Source of the DNA: Psychromarinibacter sp048262455
GTDB lineage: Bacteria > Pseudomonadota > Alphaproteobacteria > Rhodobacterales > Rhodobacteraceae
Length of the DNA: 64,000 nucleotides
NCBI GenBank assembly: GCA_048262455.1
Contig: JBLXFD010000016.1
Span: 35,245 to 99,244, forward strand
Reading direction: 5' to 3'
How positions within the stretch are numbered: the first letter of the stretch is position 1; each line of letters opens with the position of its first letter. The position numbers and the translations under genes are program-made. Below the pieces are notes generated by a model. It made no database searches. It saw only the letters and a list, made by a program, of their open reading frames with translations, and was not told where the DNA came from. Shown here one piece after another: positions 17,732 through 25,965 of the stretch.

Positions 17732-18688
17732 CTAAAGCCCGTCCAGCACGATCACCGTGCGGTCGTCGAAGAACTCCGCCTCGGTGGTGCCCTTGACCGT
17801 GGCGAAGCGGCCGATCTTGTGGATGTCTTCCGCCTCGGCGCGCTGGAAGGCCGCTTCCCAGGCGGCGGCAGAGACCGTGTCGGGGATATCGGGGTAGCCG
17901 TCGGTGAAGATCTCGATGCTCTTCACCTCGGCCTTGGGGCGGGTCAGGTCCAGCAGTTCGCCCCGGCGCGGCTGGCCGCCGTTCAGGGTGTCGAAGCCCA
18001 GCGGGCTGTCCGGGTCGTTGCTGAACCGGTACTGGGTCTGGATGCCGCCGCGCAGGAAGGTCTCCACCAGCGCGCGATGCCGGCCGAAGCCCAGATCGCG
18101 CACCACGGCGTCGATGGTCTCGCGCACCGCCTCGGGGGTCAGCACCCCCTCGGCCACGGCGTTGTCGAGGCCCAGCAGGATCGCGCGGCGGGTGGCGACC
18201 TCGTTGCGGGCGGGCGCGGCACCGGCGGCGGCGAGGCGCCGGAAGATCGCCACGCGGGCGTGGGTCGAGATGTCGTCGATCGGCTTGTCGTAGCGGTGCA
18301 CCTCGGTGCCGTTCAGGCGGATGCCGGTGTCTCCCAGCGCCAGGAACCGCCAGCGGTCGCCGCAGTCCAGCGCCATGGCCAGCGTGGTCGAGGGCGGGAT
18401 CGGCAGGCCCAGCGGCGCGGTGCGGCGGGCGAGCTGCCGCGCCAGCCGGGCGATGATCTCCTCCGCCGGCAGGTCGCGCGCGGCGGGGTCCGAGGCCAGT
18501 TCCACCACCGCCGCCGCCACCGTCAGCGCCGCCAGCCGCCCGGCCCCCACCCCGTCCACCACCGTGCCGCGCGGGTCGGTGGCGCCGTCGCAGATGGCGA
18601 AGACCGCGCCGGGCAGCACCACGGGCACGTCGTCCCCCACCTGCCGGGTGGTCCGGTACTTCGATATGTTCAGGACCTCGATCTTCAT
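17732..18688 (-). CDS. PPM/PP2C-like serine/threonine phosphatase-fold protein in an ABC operon
   Basis: Cytosolic protein of 318 residues with degenerate but recognisable PPM motifs: ICDGATDPRG (Asp34 and Gly35), STTLAMAL near 100, LGDTG (Gly119-Asp120), FTDGYPD (Asp263-Gly264) and DDRTVIVL (Asp308-Asp309). The acidic residues are those that bind the two metals in PP2C enzymes, so catalysis is plausible. It is the last gene of the minus-strand ABC operon, starting five bases after the permease stop. A phosphatase-fold partner for a metal- or phosphonate-type importer is unusual; it may act on a phosphorylated solute or on a protein. Confidence 0.75.
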   Translation of the reverse strand: MKIEVLNISKYRTTRQVGDDVPVVLPGAVFAICDGATDPRGTVVDGVGAGRLAALTVAAAVVELASDPAARDLPAEEIIARLARQLARRTAPLGLPIPPSTTLAMALDCGDRWRFLALGDTGIRLNGTEVHRYDKPIDDISTHARVAIFRRLAAAGAAPARNEVATRRAILLGLDNAVAEGVLTPEAVRETIDAVVRDLGFGRHRALVETFLRGGIQTQYRFSNDPDSPLGFDTLNGGQPRRGELLDLTRPKAEVKSIEIFTDGYPDIPDTVSAAAWEAAFQRAEAEDIHKIGRFATVKGTTEAEFFDDRTVIVLDGL

Positions 18689-18692
18689 GGCG

Positions 18693-20354
18693 TCAGACGA
18701 AGGCCGAGTCGCGGTTGTCGGCGAAGCGGAACACCGCGTAGACGCAGACCCCGGTGCATAGCAGCAGCACGGTGGACAGCGCCGCCGCCAGCCCGAACTC
18801 GCCGTCCAGCACCGCCAGGTAGATCTTCACCGGCATGGTGATGGTGCCGCTGTCGTAGATGATGAGGGTCGAGGACAGCTCGTTTATCGCGGTGATGAAG
18901 CTCATCAGCGAGCCGACGATCAGCCCCGGCACGATCAGCGGCACGGTGACCGACAGGAAGGCCTTCAGCGGCGGCGCGCCGAGGTTGACCGCAGCTTCCT
19001 CCAGCGAGGGCTTGATCTGCCGCAGGCTCGAGGTGCTGGAGCGCACGCCGTAGGGCAGCCGGCGGATGAAGTAGATCAGGATCAGCAGCGCCGCCGTGCC
19101 GACGAAGTCGAAGGCGCCGGAGCGGAAGGTGGTGACGAAGCCGATGGCCATGACCACGCCGGGCACCAGGTAGGGCACCATCATCAGGAAGTCGATCGCC
19201 GCCGAGGGCGCCGTCTCGCGCCGGACGATGACGTAGGAGATCAGCGCCGAGAAGGCGGTGATCAGCACCACGGCGGCCATGGAGAACAGGAAGCTGTTGG
19301 CGATCGCCTCTGGCGCGTCGTGCAGGATGCGGCGGTAGCTTTCCAGCCCGAAGCCCCCGGTGAACACGGGCCCCTTGGTCTGCAGGAACGAGGTGTAGAT
19401 CACCACCAGCGTCGGCAGCATCGCCACCAGCACCACCCCGTGGCAGAAGGCATGCATCGCCACGTTGCGCCAGCCGGTCAGCCGCGCCCGCACCGGCAGG
19501 TTGGTCAGCGACGAGGCATAGCGCCGCCGCGCCAGGATCCGCCGCTGCGCCACCAGCGCCAGCATCGAGATCGCCATCATGATGATGGATATGGTGACGG
19601 CCATGGTCGGCAGCCCGCCCAATTCCGACCGGTAGGCGGCGAAGGCGATGGTGGACAGGGTGCGGAACCCCCGCCCCAGGATCGCCGGGGTGCCGAAGTC
19701 GGCGATGGACAGCACGAAGCAGATGATCGCACCGGTGGAGATGGCGGGGAAGACCAGCGGCAGCGTCACCTTCCAGAAGCGTTGCCACGGGGTGCAGCCG
19801 AGGTTCTCGGCCGCGTCCTCGAAGCTCTTGCTGACGGCGTTCAGCGCGGTCTGGGTCATCAGGAAAACGAAGGGGAAGAACTTCAGCGTGAAGACCAGGA
19901 TGATCCCGTGCGCGCCGTAGATCGTCGGGGTCGACAGGCCGATCCCCTCGAAGAAGTTGGTGATGAAGCCGTTGGACCCCAGCATCATGATCCAGGCATA
20001 AGCGCCGATGAAGGGCGGCGCCACCAGCACCAGGATCGCCAGGGTCGAGATCCAGGCCCGCCCGCGCACGTGGAAGCGCGCGGTGAAGAAGGCCAGCGGG
20101 ATGCCCAGCAGGCAGGCGCCGAGGGTGCCCAGCACGCCGACGAACAGCGTGTTCTTGAAGCCGTTGACGTAGTAGTTGCGGGTGAAGGCCTCGACGTAAT
20201 TGCCAAGGGTGAAGCCGCCGGTCTTGGCATCCACGAAGCTGAGCATCAGCACCCGCAGGATCGGCAGGATCAGCAGGATCGCCAGCAGCAGCAGGATGAC
20301 GGCGGTGACGACGGCCCAGAACTCGAACCGGAAGCGGCGGGCGGGGGCGATCAT
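18693..20354 (-). CDS. ABC transporter permease, fused double-domain (iron/2-aminoethylphosphonate type)
   Basis: Inner-membrane permease of 553 residues carrying two BPD_transp_1 domains in one chain, about 12 helices, as in SfuB/FbpB and PhnU-like proteins. The first-half ATPase-contact loop is DAAENLGCTPWQRFWKVTLP near residue 185; the second-half loop EEAAVNLGAPPLKAFLSVTV is near 465. The start overlaps the ATPase stop (ATGA). It belongs with the ATPase and binding protein upstream, and the PPM-like gene follows directly. Confidence 0.93.
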   Translation of the reverse strand: MIAPARRFRFEFWAVVTAVILLLLAILLILPILRVLMLSFVDAKTGGFTLGNYVEAFTRNYYVNGFKNTLFVGVLGTLGACLLGIPLAFFTARFHVRGRAWISTLAILVLVAPPFIGAYAWIMMLGSNGFITNFFEGIGLSTPTIYGAHGIILVFTLKFFPFVFLMTQTALNAVSKSFEDAAENLGCTPWQRFWKVTLPLVFPAISTGAIICFVLSIADFGTPAILGRGFRTLSTIAFAAYRSELGGLPTMAVTISIIMMAISMLALVAQRRILARRRYASSLTNLPVRARLTGWRNVAMHAFCHGVVLVAMLPTLVVIYTSFLQTKGPVFTGGFGLESYRRILHDAPEAIANSFLFSMAAVVLITAFSALISYVIVRRETAPSAAIDFLMMVPYLVPGVVMAIGFVTTFRSGAFDFVGTAALLILIYFIRRLPYGVRSSTSSLRQIKPSLEEAAVNLGAPPLKAFLSVTVPLIVPGLIVGSLMSFITAINELSSTLIIYDSGTITMPVKIYLAVLDGEFGLAAALSTVLLLCTGVCVYAVFRFADNRDSAFV

Positions 20355-21439
20355 GCGACGCGCCTGCCGGTCTCGCTGTCCTCGAAGAACAGCACGTCTC
20401 CGCGGGCGGCGGTGAAGGTGACCGGGCTGCCCTGCTCCAGCGCCACGACGGCGGGATCGGGGCGGGCCATGGCCTTCAGCCCCTCGCCGGCGTCGGTCTC
20501 GGCGAAGACCTCCATCTCGCGGCCGATGAAGCTGACGTCGCGCAGGCGGGCGGGAATGGCGATTTGGCCCGGGGCGGCCTCCACGTGGCCGGGGCTGACG
20601 CGCAGGGCCTCGGGGCGGATGGCGCAGACAAGGGGTTCCGGCCCCGCGCCGCGCAGCGCCTCGGTCAGGTCCGCGCCGCCGGCCGCCAGCGCGGCGGACG
20701 CGCCGTCGCGGGTGACGCGCAGGAAGTTGTTGCCGCCCACGAAGGAGGCGACGAAGCGGTTGGCGGGGTTCATGTAGATGTCCAGCGGGCTCGAGGCCTG
20801 CTGGATCACCCCGTTGAACATCACGCAGACCGTGTCGGACATGGCCAGCGCCTCTTCCTGGTCGTGGGTGACGTAGATCGTGGTGATCCCCAGCTCGCGC
20901 TGGATGCGGCGCAGCTCGGCCCGCAGGTCCACCCGCAGCTTGGCGTCGAGGTTCGACAGCGGCTCGTCCATCAGCAGCACCTTGGGCTCGATGACGATGG
21001 CGCGCGCCAGTCCCACCCGCTGCTGCTGGCCGCCCGACAGCTCGTGCGGCATCCGGTCGGCGAAGGCGCCCAGCTGCACCGTCTCCAGCACCGCCGCCAC
21101 CCGGCGAGTCACCTCGGCGGCGCCCACCTTGCGCTGCTTCAGCCCGAAGGCGACGTTGTCGCGCACGCTGAGGTGCGGGAAGATCGCGTAGTCCTGGAAC
21201 ACCATGCCCACGTCGCGGCGGTAGGCGGGCAGGTTCTCGATCGGGGCGCCGTCCACGGTGATGGAGCCCTGGTTCTGCCGGTGAAACCCGGCGATGGTGC
21301 GCAGAAGCGTAGTCTTGCCGCAGCCCGAGGGGCCCAGCAGGGTGTAGAACGACCCGGACGGGATCGACACGTTGATGTCCGACAGCGCGACCACCTGGCC
21401 GTACAGTTTTCGGAGCGCGGAAATCTCAACCGACGACAT
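20351..21439 (-). CDS. ABC transporter ATP-binding protein (FbpC/PotA type)
   Basis: Cytoplasmic ATPase of 362 residues. Walker A GPSGCGKT at 36-43, Q-loop FQDYAIFPHL at 81-90, signature LSGGQQQR at 134-141, Walker B LLMDEP at 155-160, switch His in YVTHDQEEAL, and a C-terminal TOBE-type regulatory domain from about 280. This is the usual size for iron, polyamine and 2-aminoethylphosphonate importers. It lies between the binding-protein gene and the fused permease. A 10-bp stem-loop sits in the 69-base gap upstream. Confidence 0.93.
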   Translation of the reverse strand: MSSVEISALRKLYGQVVALSDINVSIPSGSFYTLLGPSGCGKTTLLRTIAGFHRQNQGSITVDGAPIENLPAYRRDVGMVFQDYAIFPHLSVRDNVAFGLKQRKVGAAEVTRRVAAVLETVQLGAFADRMPHELSGGQQQRVGLARAIVIEPKVLLMDEPLSNLDAKLRVDLRAELRRIQRELGITTIYVTHDQEEALAMSDTVCVMFNGVIQQASSPLDIYMNPANRFVASFVGGNNFLRVTRDGASAALAAGGADLTEALRGAGPEPLVCAIRPEALRVSPGHVEAAPGQIAIPARLRDVSFIGREMEVFAETDAGEGLKAMARPDPAVVALEQGSPVTFTAARGDVLFFEDSETGRRVA

Positions 21440-21475
21440 GGCGGGCCTGACTTTTGGTTCGGGAAGGGATTGGTC

Positions 21476-21500
21476 GCCGGGCGGCGCGGGGCCGCCCGGC
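21476..21500 (-). promoter_or_regulatory. Intercistronic stem-loop after the binding-protein gene
   Basis: Perfect 10-bp inverted repeat (21476-21485 with 21491-21500, 5-nt loop) eight bases after the binding-protein stop and before the ATPase gene. No T-run follows on the minus strand. Same arrangement as at 1931-1964. Confidence 0.55.
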
Positions 21501-21508
21501 GCAAGGCG

Positions 21509-22486
21509 TTACTGGACGTCGAGGACCATGTCCTTCCACATGTCCACCAGCCGCTCGCGGTTGTCGGCGGCCCAGGCGGAATCGTAGCCGACCGAGTTCA
21601 CCTCGGACAGCGGCTGCAGCGCCTCCTTCGAGGCGACGTCGGAGCGCACGGGACGGCGGCCTTCCTGCGCCACCACCTTCTGCGCGTCCTCGGACAGCAT
21701 GAAGTCGATGAAGGCCTTGCCGCCGTCGGCGTTCGGCGCGCCCTTGACCAGCGCCATGGCGTCCGGCGCGATCGCGGTGCCCTCGGCGGGGTACACGATC
21801 TCCACCGGCCCGCCGCCCTCGACGTAGCGCAGCGCCGCGTCCTCCAGCGTCACGCCGATCGCCAGCTCGCCGTCATTGACGAAGCGCGGCACGGCGCCGG
21901 AGCTGTCGGACAGCACGAAGTTGCCCAGCATGTTCTTGTAGACCTCGAGCCCCTCTTCCTCGCTGCCGAAGGCCTGCAGCACGGTGGCGAACTGGATGTA
22001 GGCAGAGCCCGAGGCATCGGCGCGCGCCGAAGAGATCATGTCGTCGTACTGCGGGTCCGCCAGCGCCTTCCAGCTGTCGGGCACCGGCTTGCCGTCCAGT
22101 TTCGACGGGTTGACGATGAAGGCCATGACCACCGCGGTGAAGGGGGTCCAGAGGTCGCTTTGCTTCATGCCCTCGGCGAGGTTCTCGGACCCGGCGGCCT
22201 CGTAGGCCTCGAAGACCTCGGGGTTGAAGTCGATGACGGTGCCGTCGACGCTCCAGAGCACGTCGGCCTGCGGGCTGCCGGCCTCGGCGGTCAGCCGGTT
22301 CAGCAGCTCGCCCGAGCCGGCCTTGATGATCTCGACGTCGGTGCCGGTGGCTTCCTCGAACATCGGCACGAGGGCGTCGATGAAGTTCTGCGGAACGGCG
22401 GTGTAGACCGTCACGGTCCCCTCGGCGAGCGCCCCGCTGGCGACCAGCGCCAGGGCAGAGCCGAGCATTGCGGATTTCAGGTTCAT
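21509..22486 (-). CDS. ABC transporter substrate-binding protein (Fe3+/2-aminoethylphosphonate type)
   Basis: Periplasmic binding protein of 325 residues with a Sec signal (MNLKSAMLGSALALVASGALA, cleavage near 22). The mature part starts EGTVTVYTAVPQNFIDALVP, typical of the FbpA/PhnS-like family, and contains the DVLWSVDG segment and YPAEGTAIAPDAMALV. Fe3+ binders use a paired-Tyr site late in the chain; no YY pair is visible here, so an organic anion such as a phosphonate is at least as likely as iron. First gene of the operon and divergent from a ROK regulator. Confidence 0.9.
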   Translation of the reverse strand: MNLKSAMLGSALALVASGALAEGTVTVYTAVPQNFIDALVPMFEEATGTDVEIIKAGSGELLNRLTAEAGSPQADVLWSVDGTVIDFNPEVFEAYEAAGSENLAEGMKQSDLWTPFTAVVMAFIVNPSKLDGKPVPDSWKALADPQYDDMISSARADASGSAYIQFATVLQAFGSEEEGLEVYKNMLGNFVLSDSSGAVPRFVNDGELAIGVTLEDAALRYVEGGGPVEIVYPAEGTAIAPDAMALVKGAPNADGGKAFIDFMLSEDAQKVVAQEGRRPVRSDVASKEALQPLSEVNSVGYDSAWAADNRERLVDMWKDMVLDVQ

Positions 22487-22583
22487 TCAGACCTCCCGTT
22501 GGGATTGAGCGGGTGATCCCCGCGATTCTTCTCGGCGCGGATCGGGCCGCGTCTGATTAAGTTGCATTCCAGAACAAAACCTG

Positions 22584-22589
22584 AGTCAA
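22584..22589 (-). promoter_or_regulatory. Candidate -35 (TTGACT) for the iron/phosphonate-type ABC operon
   Basis: In the 153-base divergent gap 22487-22639, an A+T-rich patch carries TTGACT on the minus strand at 22584-22589. A convincing -10 is not obvious 17 bases further on. The patch also contains the run AGTTTTAAAAT next to it. The ROK protein encoded divergently is the obvious candidate to bind here. Confidence 0.25.
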
Positions 22590-22639
22590 CAAGATTTTAA
22601 AACTTTCCGTCGCAGGCCGCTCTGGCTACAGGAGGAAGG

Positions 22640-23788
22640 ATGGACGGATCAAAGGCGCTTTTCAGCCTGACCTTCAACGGCCGCCGGATCATTTCGGCGC
22701 TGCGCACGGGCGGCCCGCAGTCGCGCGCCGACCTTGCGCGCCGACTGGACATCAAGCCTTCCACCGTAACGCGGCTGACCGGGCCGATGGTGACCGAGGG
22801 CCTGCTGAAGGAGGCCCCCGACCCCAGCCGCGAGGGGCGCAAGGGCTACCCTGCCCGGCTGCTCAGCATCGACCCGGGCGGCGTCTATTCCGCCGGGGTC
22901 TACATCGACCCGGACCGGATCATGACCTGCATCAGCGATCTCGCCGGCAACGCGCTGGAGGTCGAGGAGGCCCCGGTGCCCGACCGCTCCTTCGTGCGCC
23001 TGATGACCGAGGCGGGGGCCAGCGTCGACCGGCTGGTCGCCCGCACCGGGATCGACCGAAAGCGGATCGCCGGCTGCGGCGTCAGCTACCCCGGCCAGTA
23101 CAGCGCCGACCCCACCCGCGTCCTGCGCATCCGGCAGTTCCGCGACTGGCCCAGGGTCAACGTGGAGCGGGACCTGACCCCCTATTTCGGGATGCCCGTG
23201 CGGCACATGAACGACGCCAAGGCCGCCTGCATGGCCGAGCTTTACCACGGCGCCTGCCGCTCGGTCAGCAACTTCTGCCACATCTGGCTGTCCTACGGGA
23301 TCGGCGGCGCGGCGGTGGTGGACCAGCAGCCCTACCTCGGGCGCAACAACCTGGCCGCGGAATGGGGCGGGCTGTTTCCCAAGTCGCAGCCGCGCCCCTC
23401 GGGGCAGGACCTGCTGGACGTGCTGGCCGCCGAGGGGGTGGTGCTGGACCGGCTGAGCGACCTGGACGACAGCCACCTCGCCCTGCCGGTGGTGCGCGCC
23501 TGGTGCGCGCGGGCGACGGGGCAGCTGCAATGGCTGTGCCTGGTGATCGCCCGCACCTTCGCGCCGGACGCCATCGTGCTGGGCGGCACGCTGCACCCCC
23601 GGCTGATCGAGGAGATGCTGGAGGGCATTCGCAGCGCCGAGCGGCTGGGGGAGGACTACTTCGTCTCCCCGCCCCACATCCTGAGGGCGGAACAGGACGC
23701 CCTGCCCCAGCTCGGCGCGGCGGCGCTGCCGATCCACGAGATCTTCAACCCCTCGACATTCGCGGGGGCGGCGAGCAAGCAGCGGTAA
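22640..23788 (+). CDS. ROK family transcriptional regulator
   Basis: Protein of 382 residues with an N-terminal winged helix (about 1-65; SRADLARRLDIKPSTVTRLT is the recognition region) and a ROK domain (about 75-370). The sugar-kinase-like core shows IGGAAVVDQQ, LAAEWGGLFP and PDAIVLGGTL. The phosphate-binding and zinc-binding motifs of the active kinases are degenerate (NLAAEWGG in place of ...GEIGH), so it is a regulator, not a kinase. It is divergent from the iron/phosphonate-type ABC operon, which it probably controls in response to a sugar or sugar phosphate. The ATG at 22640 has an AGGAGGAAGG site. Confidence 0.92.
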   Translation: MDGSKALFSLTFNGRRIISALRTGGPQSRADLARRLDIKPSTVTRLTGPMVTEGLLKEAPDPSREGRKGYPARLLSIDPGGVYSAGVYIDPDRIMTCISDLAGNALEVEEAPVPDRSFVRLMTEAGASVDRLVARTGIDRKRIAGCGVSYPGQYSADPTRVLRIRQFRDWPRVNVERDLTPYFGMPVRHMNDAKAACMAELYHGACRSVSNFCHIWLSYGIGGAAVVDQQPYLGRNNLAAEWGGLFPKSQPRPSGQDLLDVLAAEGVVLDRLSDLDDSHLALPVVRAWCARATGQLQWLCLVIARTFAPDAIVLGGTLHPRLIEEMLEGIRSAERLGEDYFVSPPHILRAEQDALPQLGAAALPIHEIFNPSTFAGAASKQR

Positions 23789-23803
23789 GGGCGGAGGCGG
23801 CGC

Positions 23804-24250
23804 GGGCGGTGTTCACCCCGCCATGGCGCAACGTGAGCCTGCCCGTGGGCTGGCGCCGCCGCCCTCTGAGGTAGGCGCTTTATCCCAGCCAAGTCCGCGC
23901 ACAGAATGAGCCTCGCCCTGCAGCTTCAAAGCGCCAGCCCGCCGGAACGGGCAGGCGCTCGCCCCCGCGCCTCCGGCTTGTTCGGGGGCTGGTCAGCGCT
24001 TCGTTCGAACGAGGTGTAGGGCGGGGTTCACCCCGCCATGGCGCAACACCAGCCTGCCCGTGGGCTGGCGCCGCCTACCTCCGGCAAGAGCACTTTATCC
24101 CAGCCATATCCGCGCACAAAACGAGCCGCGCCCTGCAGCTCCAAAGCGCCAGCCCGCCGGAACGGGCAGGCGCTCGCCCCGCGCCTTCGGCTTGCTCGGG
24201 GCGGATCAGCGCCTCATTCGAAGGAGGTGTAGGGCGGGGTTCACCCCGCC
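23804..24250. repeat. Tandem noncoding repeat, two copies of about 214 bp plus a partial third
   Basis: The 484-base gap 23789-24272 holds no convincing gene. It contains copy 1 (23804-24018), copy 2 (24019-24231) and the first 19 bases of a third copy (24232-24250). Each copy opens with GGGCGGNGTTCACCCCGCC, a 7-bp hairpin with TTCA loop in copies 2 and 3, then ATGGCGCAAC, then two further GC-rich stem-loops (for example 24147-24173 around CCGGAA). The copies differ by scattered substitutions and small indels. This looks like a structured intergenic repeat family. The last hairpin may end transcription of the binding-protein gene at 24273. Confidence 0.85.
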
Positions 24251-24272
24251 TCCCCGTCCCGACCAGACGCGG

Positions 24273-25838
24273 CTACTTCACCGTCACCCAGCGCAGGATC
24301 AGGAAATCGTCCGGCCGCTGCGTCAGCTCCACGCTGTCCTTCACGCCCCAGACCAGCGGCTGCACGTAAAGGGGCACGTAGGCCACCTCCTGCTGCAGCA
24401 GCCCCGCGTACTCGTCCAGCATCTCCTGCCGGCGCGCGTCATCGATCTCCGACTGGATCATCGGCAGCAACTCGTCCACCCGGGCGTTGGAATAGCCGCC
24501 GAAGTTCCACGAGCCCAGCTTGGCCGCCTCGTCCGGCGTGGCGGCGAGAAAGCGCATGGGGTGTTCGGCGTCGAAGGTGCCGGGGGACCAGCCCAGCAGG
24601 TACATGTCGAAGTTGTCGGCCCGCAGCTCCGGCCAGTAGTTCTGCACCGGCATCGCCTCGAGCTGCGCCTGCAGGCCCACCTGCGCCAGCATCCCCACCA
24701 GCGCCTGGCAGACCGCCTCGTCGTTGAGGTAGCGGTCGTTCGGGCACTTAAGGCCGAAACCGAAGCCCTCGGCGTGCCCCGCCTCCGCCAGCAAGGCGCG
24801 GGCGGCCTCGGGGTCGTAGGCCATGCCCTCGGCGTGCGCCTGGGAAAAGCCGCGCATGGCGGGGCTGACCAGCTGGCTGGCGGGCTCGGCGTTGCCGCGC
24901 ATGATGGTCTGCAGGATCGCCGGCACGTTGACCGCCCGCGCCACCGCCTCGCGCACCCGGGCGTCGAGGAAGGGGTTCGGCTGGCCCGCGCCCGCGCCGT
25001 ACTTCAGCGTCTCGTGGTCGTGGCCGAAGCCCAGCATGATGACCCGCGCCTCGATCCCCTTGATGACCTTCACGCCCTCCTGGGTGTCCAGCCGCTGGGC
25101 GTCCTGGATCGGCACCGGGTTGATCAGGTCCACCTCGCCCGACAGCAGCGCCGCCACCGCGGTGGCGGGGTTCTGGATCGGGGTGAAGGTGGCGCGGGTG
25201 ATGTTGTGTTCCACCTCACCCCACCAGCCATCGAAGGGCTCCAGCGTGGTCTGCAGCCCGGGCTGGCGGTCGGCAAGCCGGAAGGCGCCGGTGCCGTTGG
25301 CGTTCAGCGTGGCGTGGTTGCCCTGCTCCTTGTCCGGCCGCTCGGCGCCGTTGGCGGCGGCCCAACCGCTGTCCATCATCATCCAGTTGGCGATGCTGTC
25401 GGGGAAGATCGGGTTGGGCTCGGTGGTCAGGATGTCGACGGTGTAGTCGTCCACCTTCACCACGTCAGAGACCGGCGCGAACCACGAGCGCACGTCGCTT
25501 TCCTCCGAGGCGGCGCGTTCGTAGGAGAACAGCACGTCGTCGGCGTCGAAGGCGGCGCCGTCCTGGAAGGTCACCCCCTGCCGCAGAGTGAAGCGCCAGC
25601 CCTCGCCCTCGCCGATCGGCTCCCAGCCCGTGGCCAGCGCCGGCTCGATCGTCATGTCCTTGCCGCGGCGCACGAGGCCTTCGTAGACGTTGTTCAGAAA
25701 GCCCAGCACCGGGGTCGAGCTGACGGCATGGGGGTCCATGGTCTGCGGGTCGGTGGTGCCGGCCCAGGTGAATTCCGCGGCCATTGCGGCGGGGGCGAGC
25801 AGCAGGGAAAGGGCGGATACGGTCGCGAGATGGCGCAT
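24273..25838 (-). CDS. Second ABC substrate-binding protein, family 5 (peptide type)
   Basis: Periplasmic binding protein of 521 residues. The ATG at 25838 begins a clean signal peptide (MRHLATVSALSLLLAPAAMAA); an upstream in-frame start at 25904 would add 22 unlikely residues. The mature part has the SBP_bac_5 layout with LRQGVTFQDGAAFDADDVLF and PNDRYLNDEAVCQALVGMLA. It is clearly paralogous to the binding protein at 25966-27552 throughout, but diverged. It is separated from the rest of the operon by a T-tailed terminator, so it may have its own promoter or rely on read-through. Likely widens the ligand range of the shared permeases. Confidence 0.92.
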   Translation of the reverse strand: MRHLATVSALSLLLAPAAMAAEFTWAGTTDPQTMDPHAVSSTPVLGFLNNVYEGLVRRGKDMTIEPALATGWEPIGEGEGWRFTLRQGVTFQDGAAFDADDVLFSYERAASEESDVRSWFAPVSDVVKVDDYTVDILTTEPNPIFPDSIANWMMMDSGWAAANGAERPDKEQGNHATLNANGTGAFRLADRQPGLQTTLEPFDGWWGEVEHNITRATFTPIQNPATAVAALLSGEVDLINPVPIQDAQRLDTQEGVKVIKGIEARVIMLGFGHDHETLKYGAGAGQPNPFLDARVREAVARAVNVPAILQTIMRGNAEPASQLVSPAMRGFSQAHAEGMAYDPEAARALLAEAGHAEGFGFGLKCPNDRYLNDEAVCQALVGMLAQVGLQAQLEAMPVQNYWPELRADNFDMYLLGWSPGTFDAEHPMRFLAATPDEAAKLGSWNFGGYSNARVDELLPMIQSEIDDARRQEMLDEYAGLLQQEVAYVPLYVQPLVWGVKDSVELTQRPDDFLILRWVTVK

Positions 25839-25913
25839 GGCAGGGAACTCCGGGTTGTCTGCGGTGGGGGCAGGATGCCCCGTGCAGGGCGTAACAAGGG
25901 TCAAGACTGCGTG

Positions 25914-25942
25914 AAAAGGCCCCGGCGCGGCGCGCCGGGGCC
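25914..25942 (-). terminator. Rho-independent terminator after the first peptide-binding-protein gene
   Basis: Perfect 11-bp GC-rich stem (25918-25928 with 25932-25942, 3-nt loop) followed on the minus strand by TTTT (complement of 25914-25917), 23 bases after the stop of the gene ending at 25966. Confidence 0.8.
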
Positions 25943-25965
25943 CTTCGTCGATCAGGGAACCCGGA

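Noticed and set aside
20564..22516. Long plus-strand open frame across the ATPase and binding-protein genes
   Set aside because: No domain, signal or ribosome site, and it is fully antisense to well-supported ABC genes.
22640..23788. ROK sugar kinase
   Set aside because: An N-terminal winged helix is present and the kinase/zinc motifs are degenerate, so it is a regulator.
24038..24232. Small open frame within the tandem repeat
   Set aside because: The frame is not preserved between the two repeat copies and its sequence follows the repeat's stem-loops, so it is not a gene.
23804..24250. CRISPR array
   Set aside because: Units are about 214 bp and nearly identical along their whole length; there is no alternation of short repeats with unique spacers and no cas gene.
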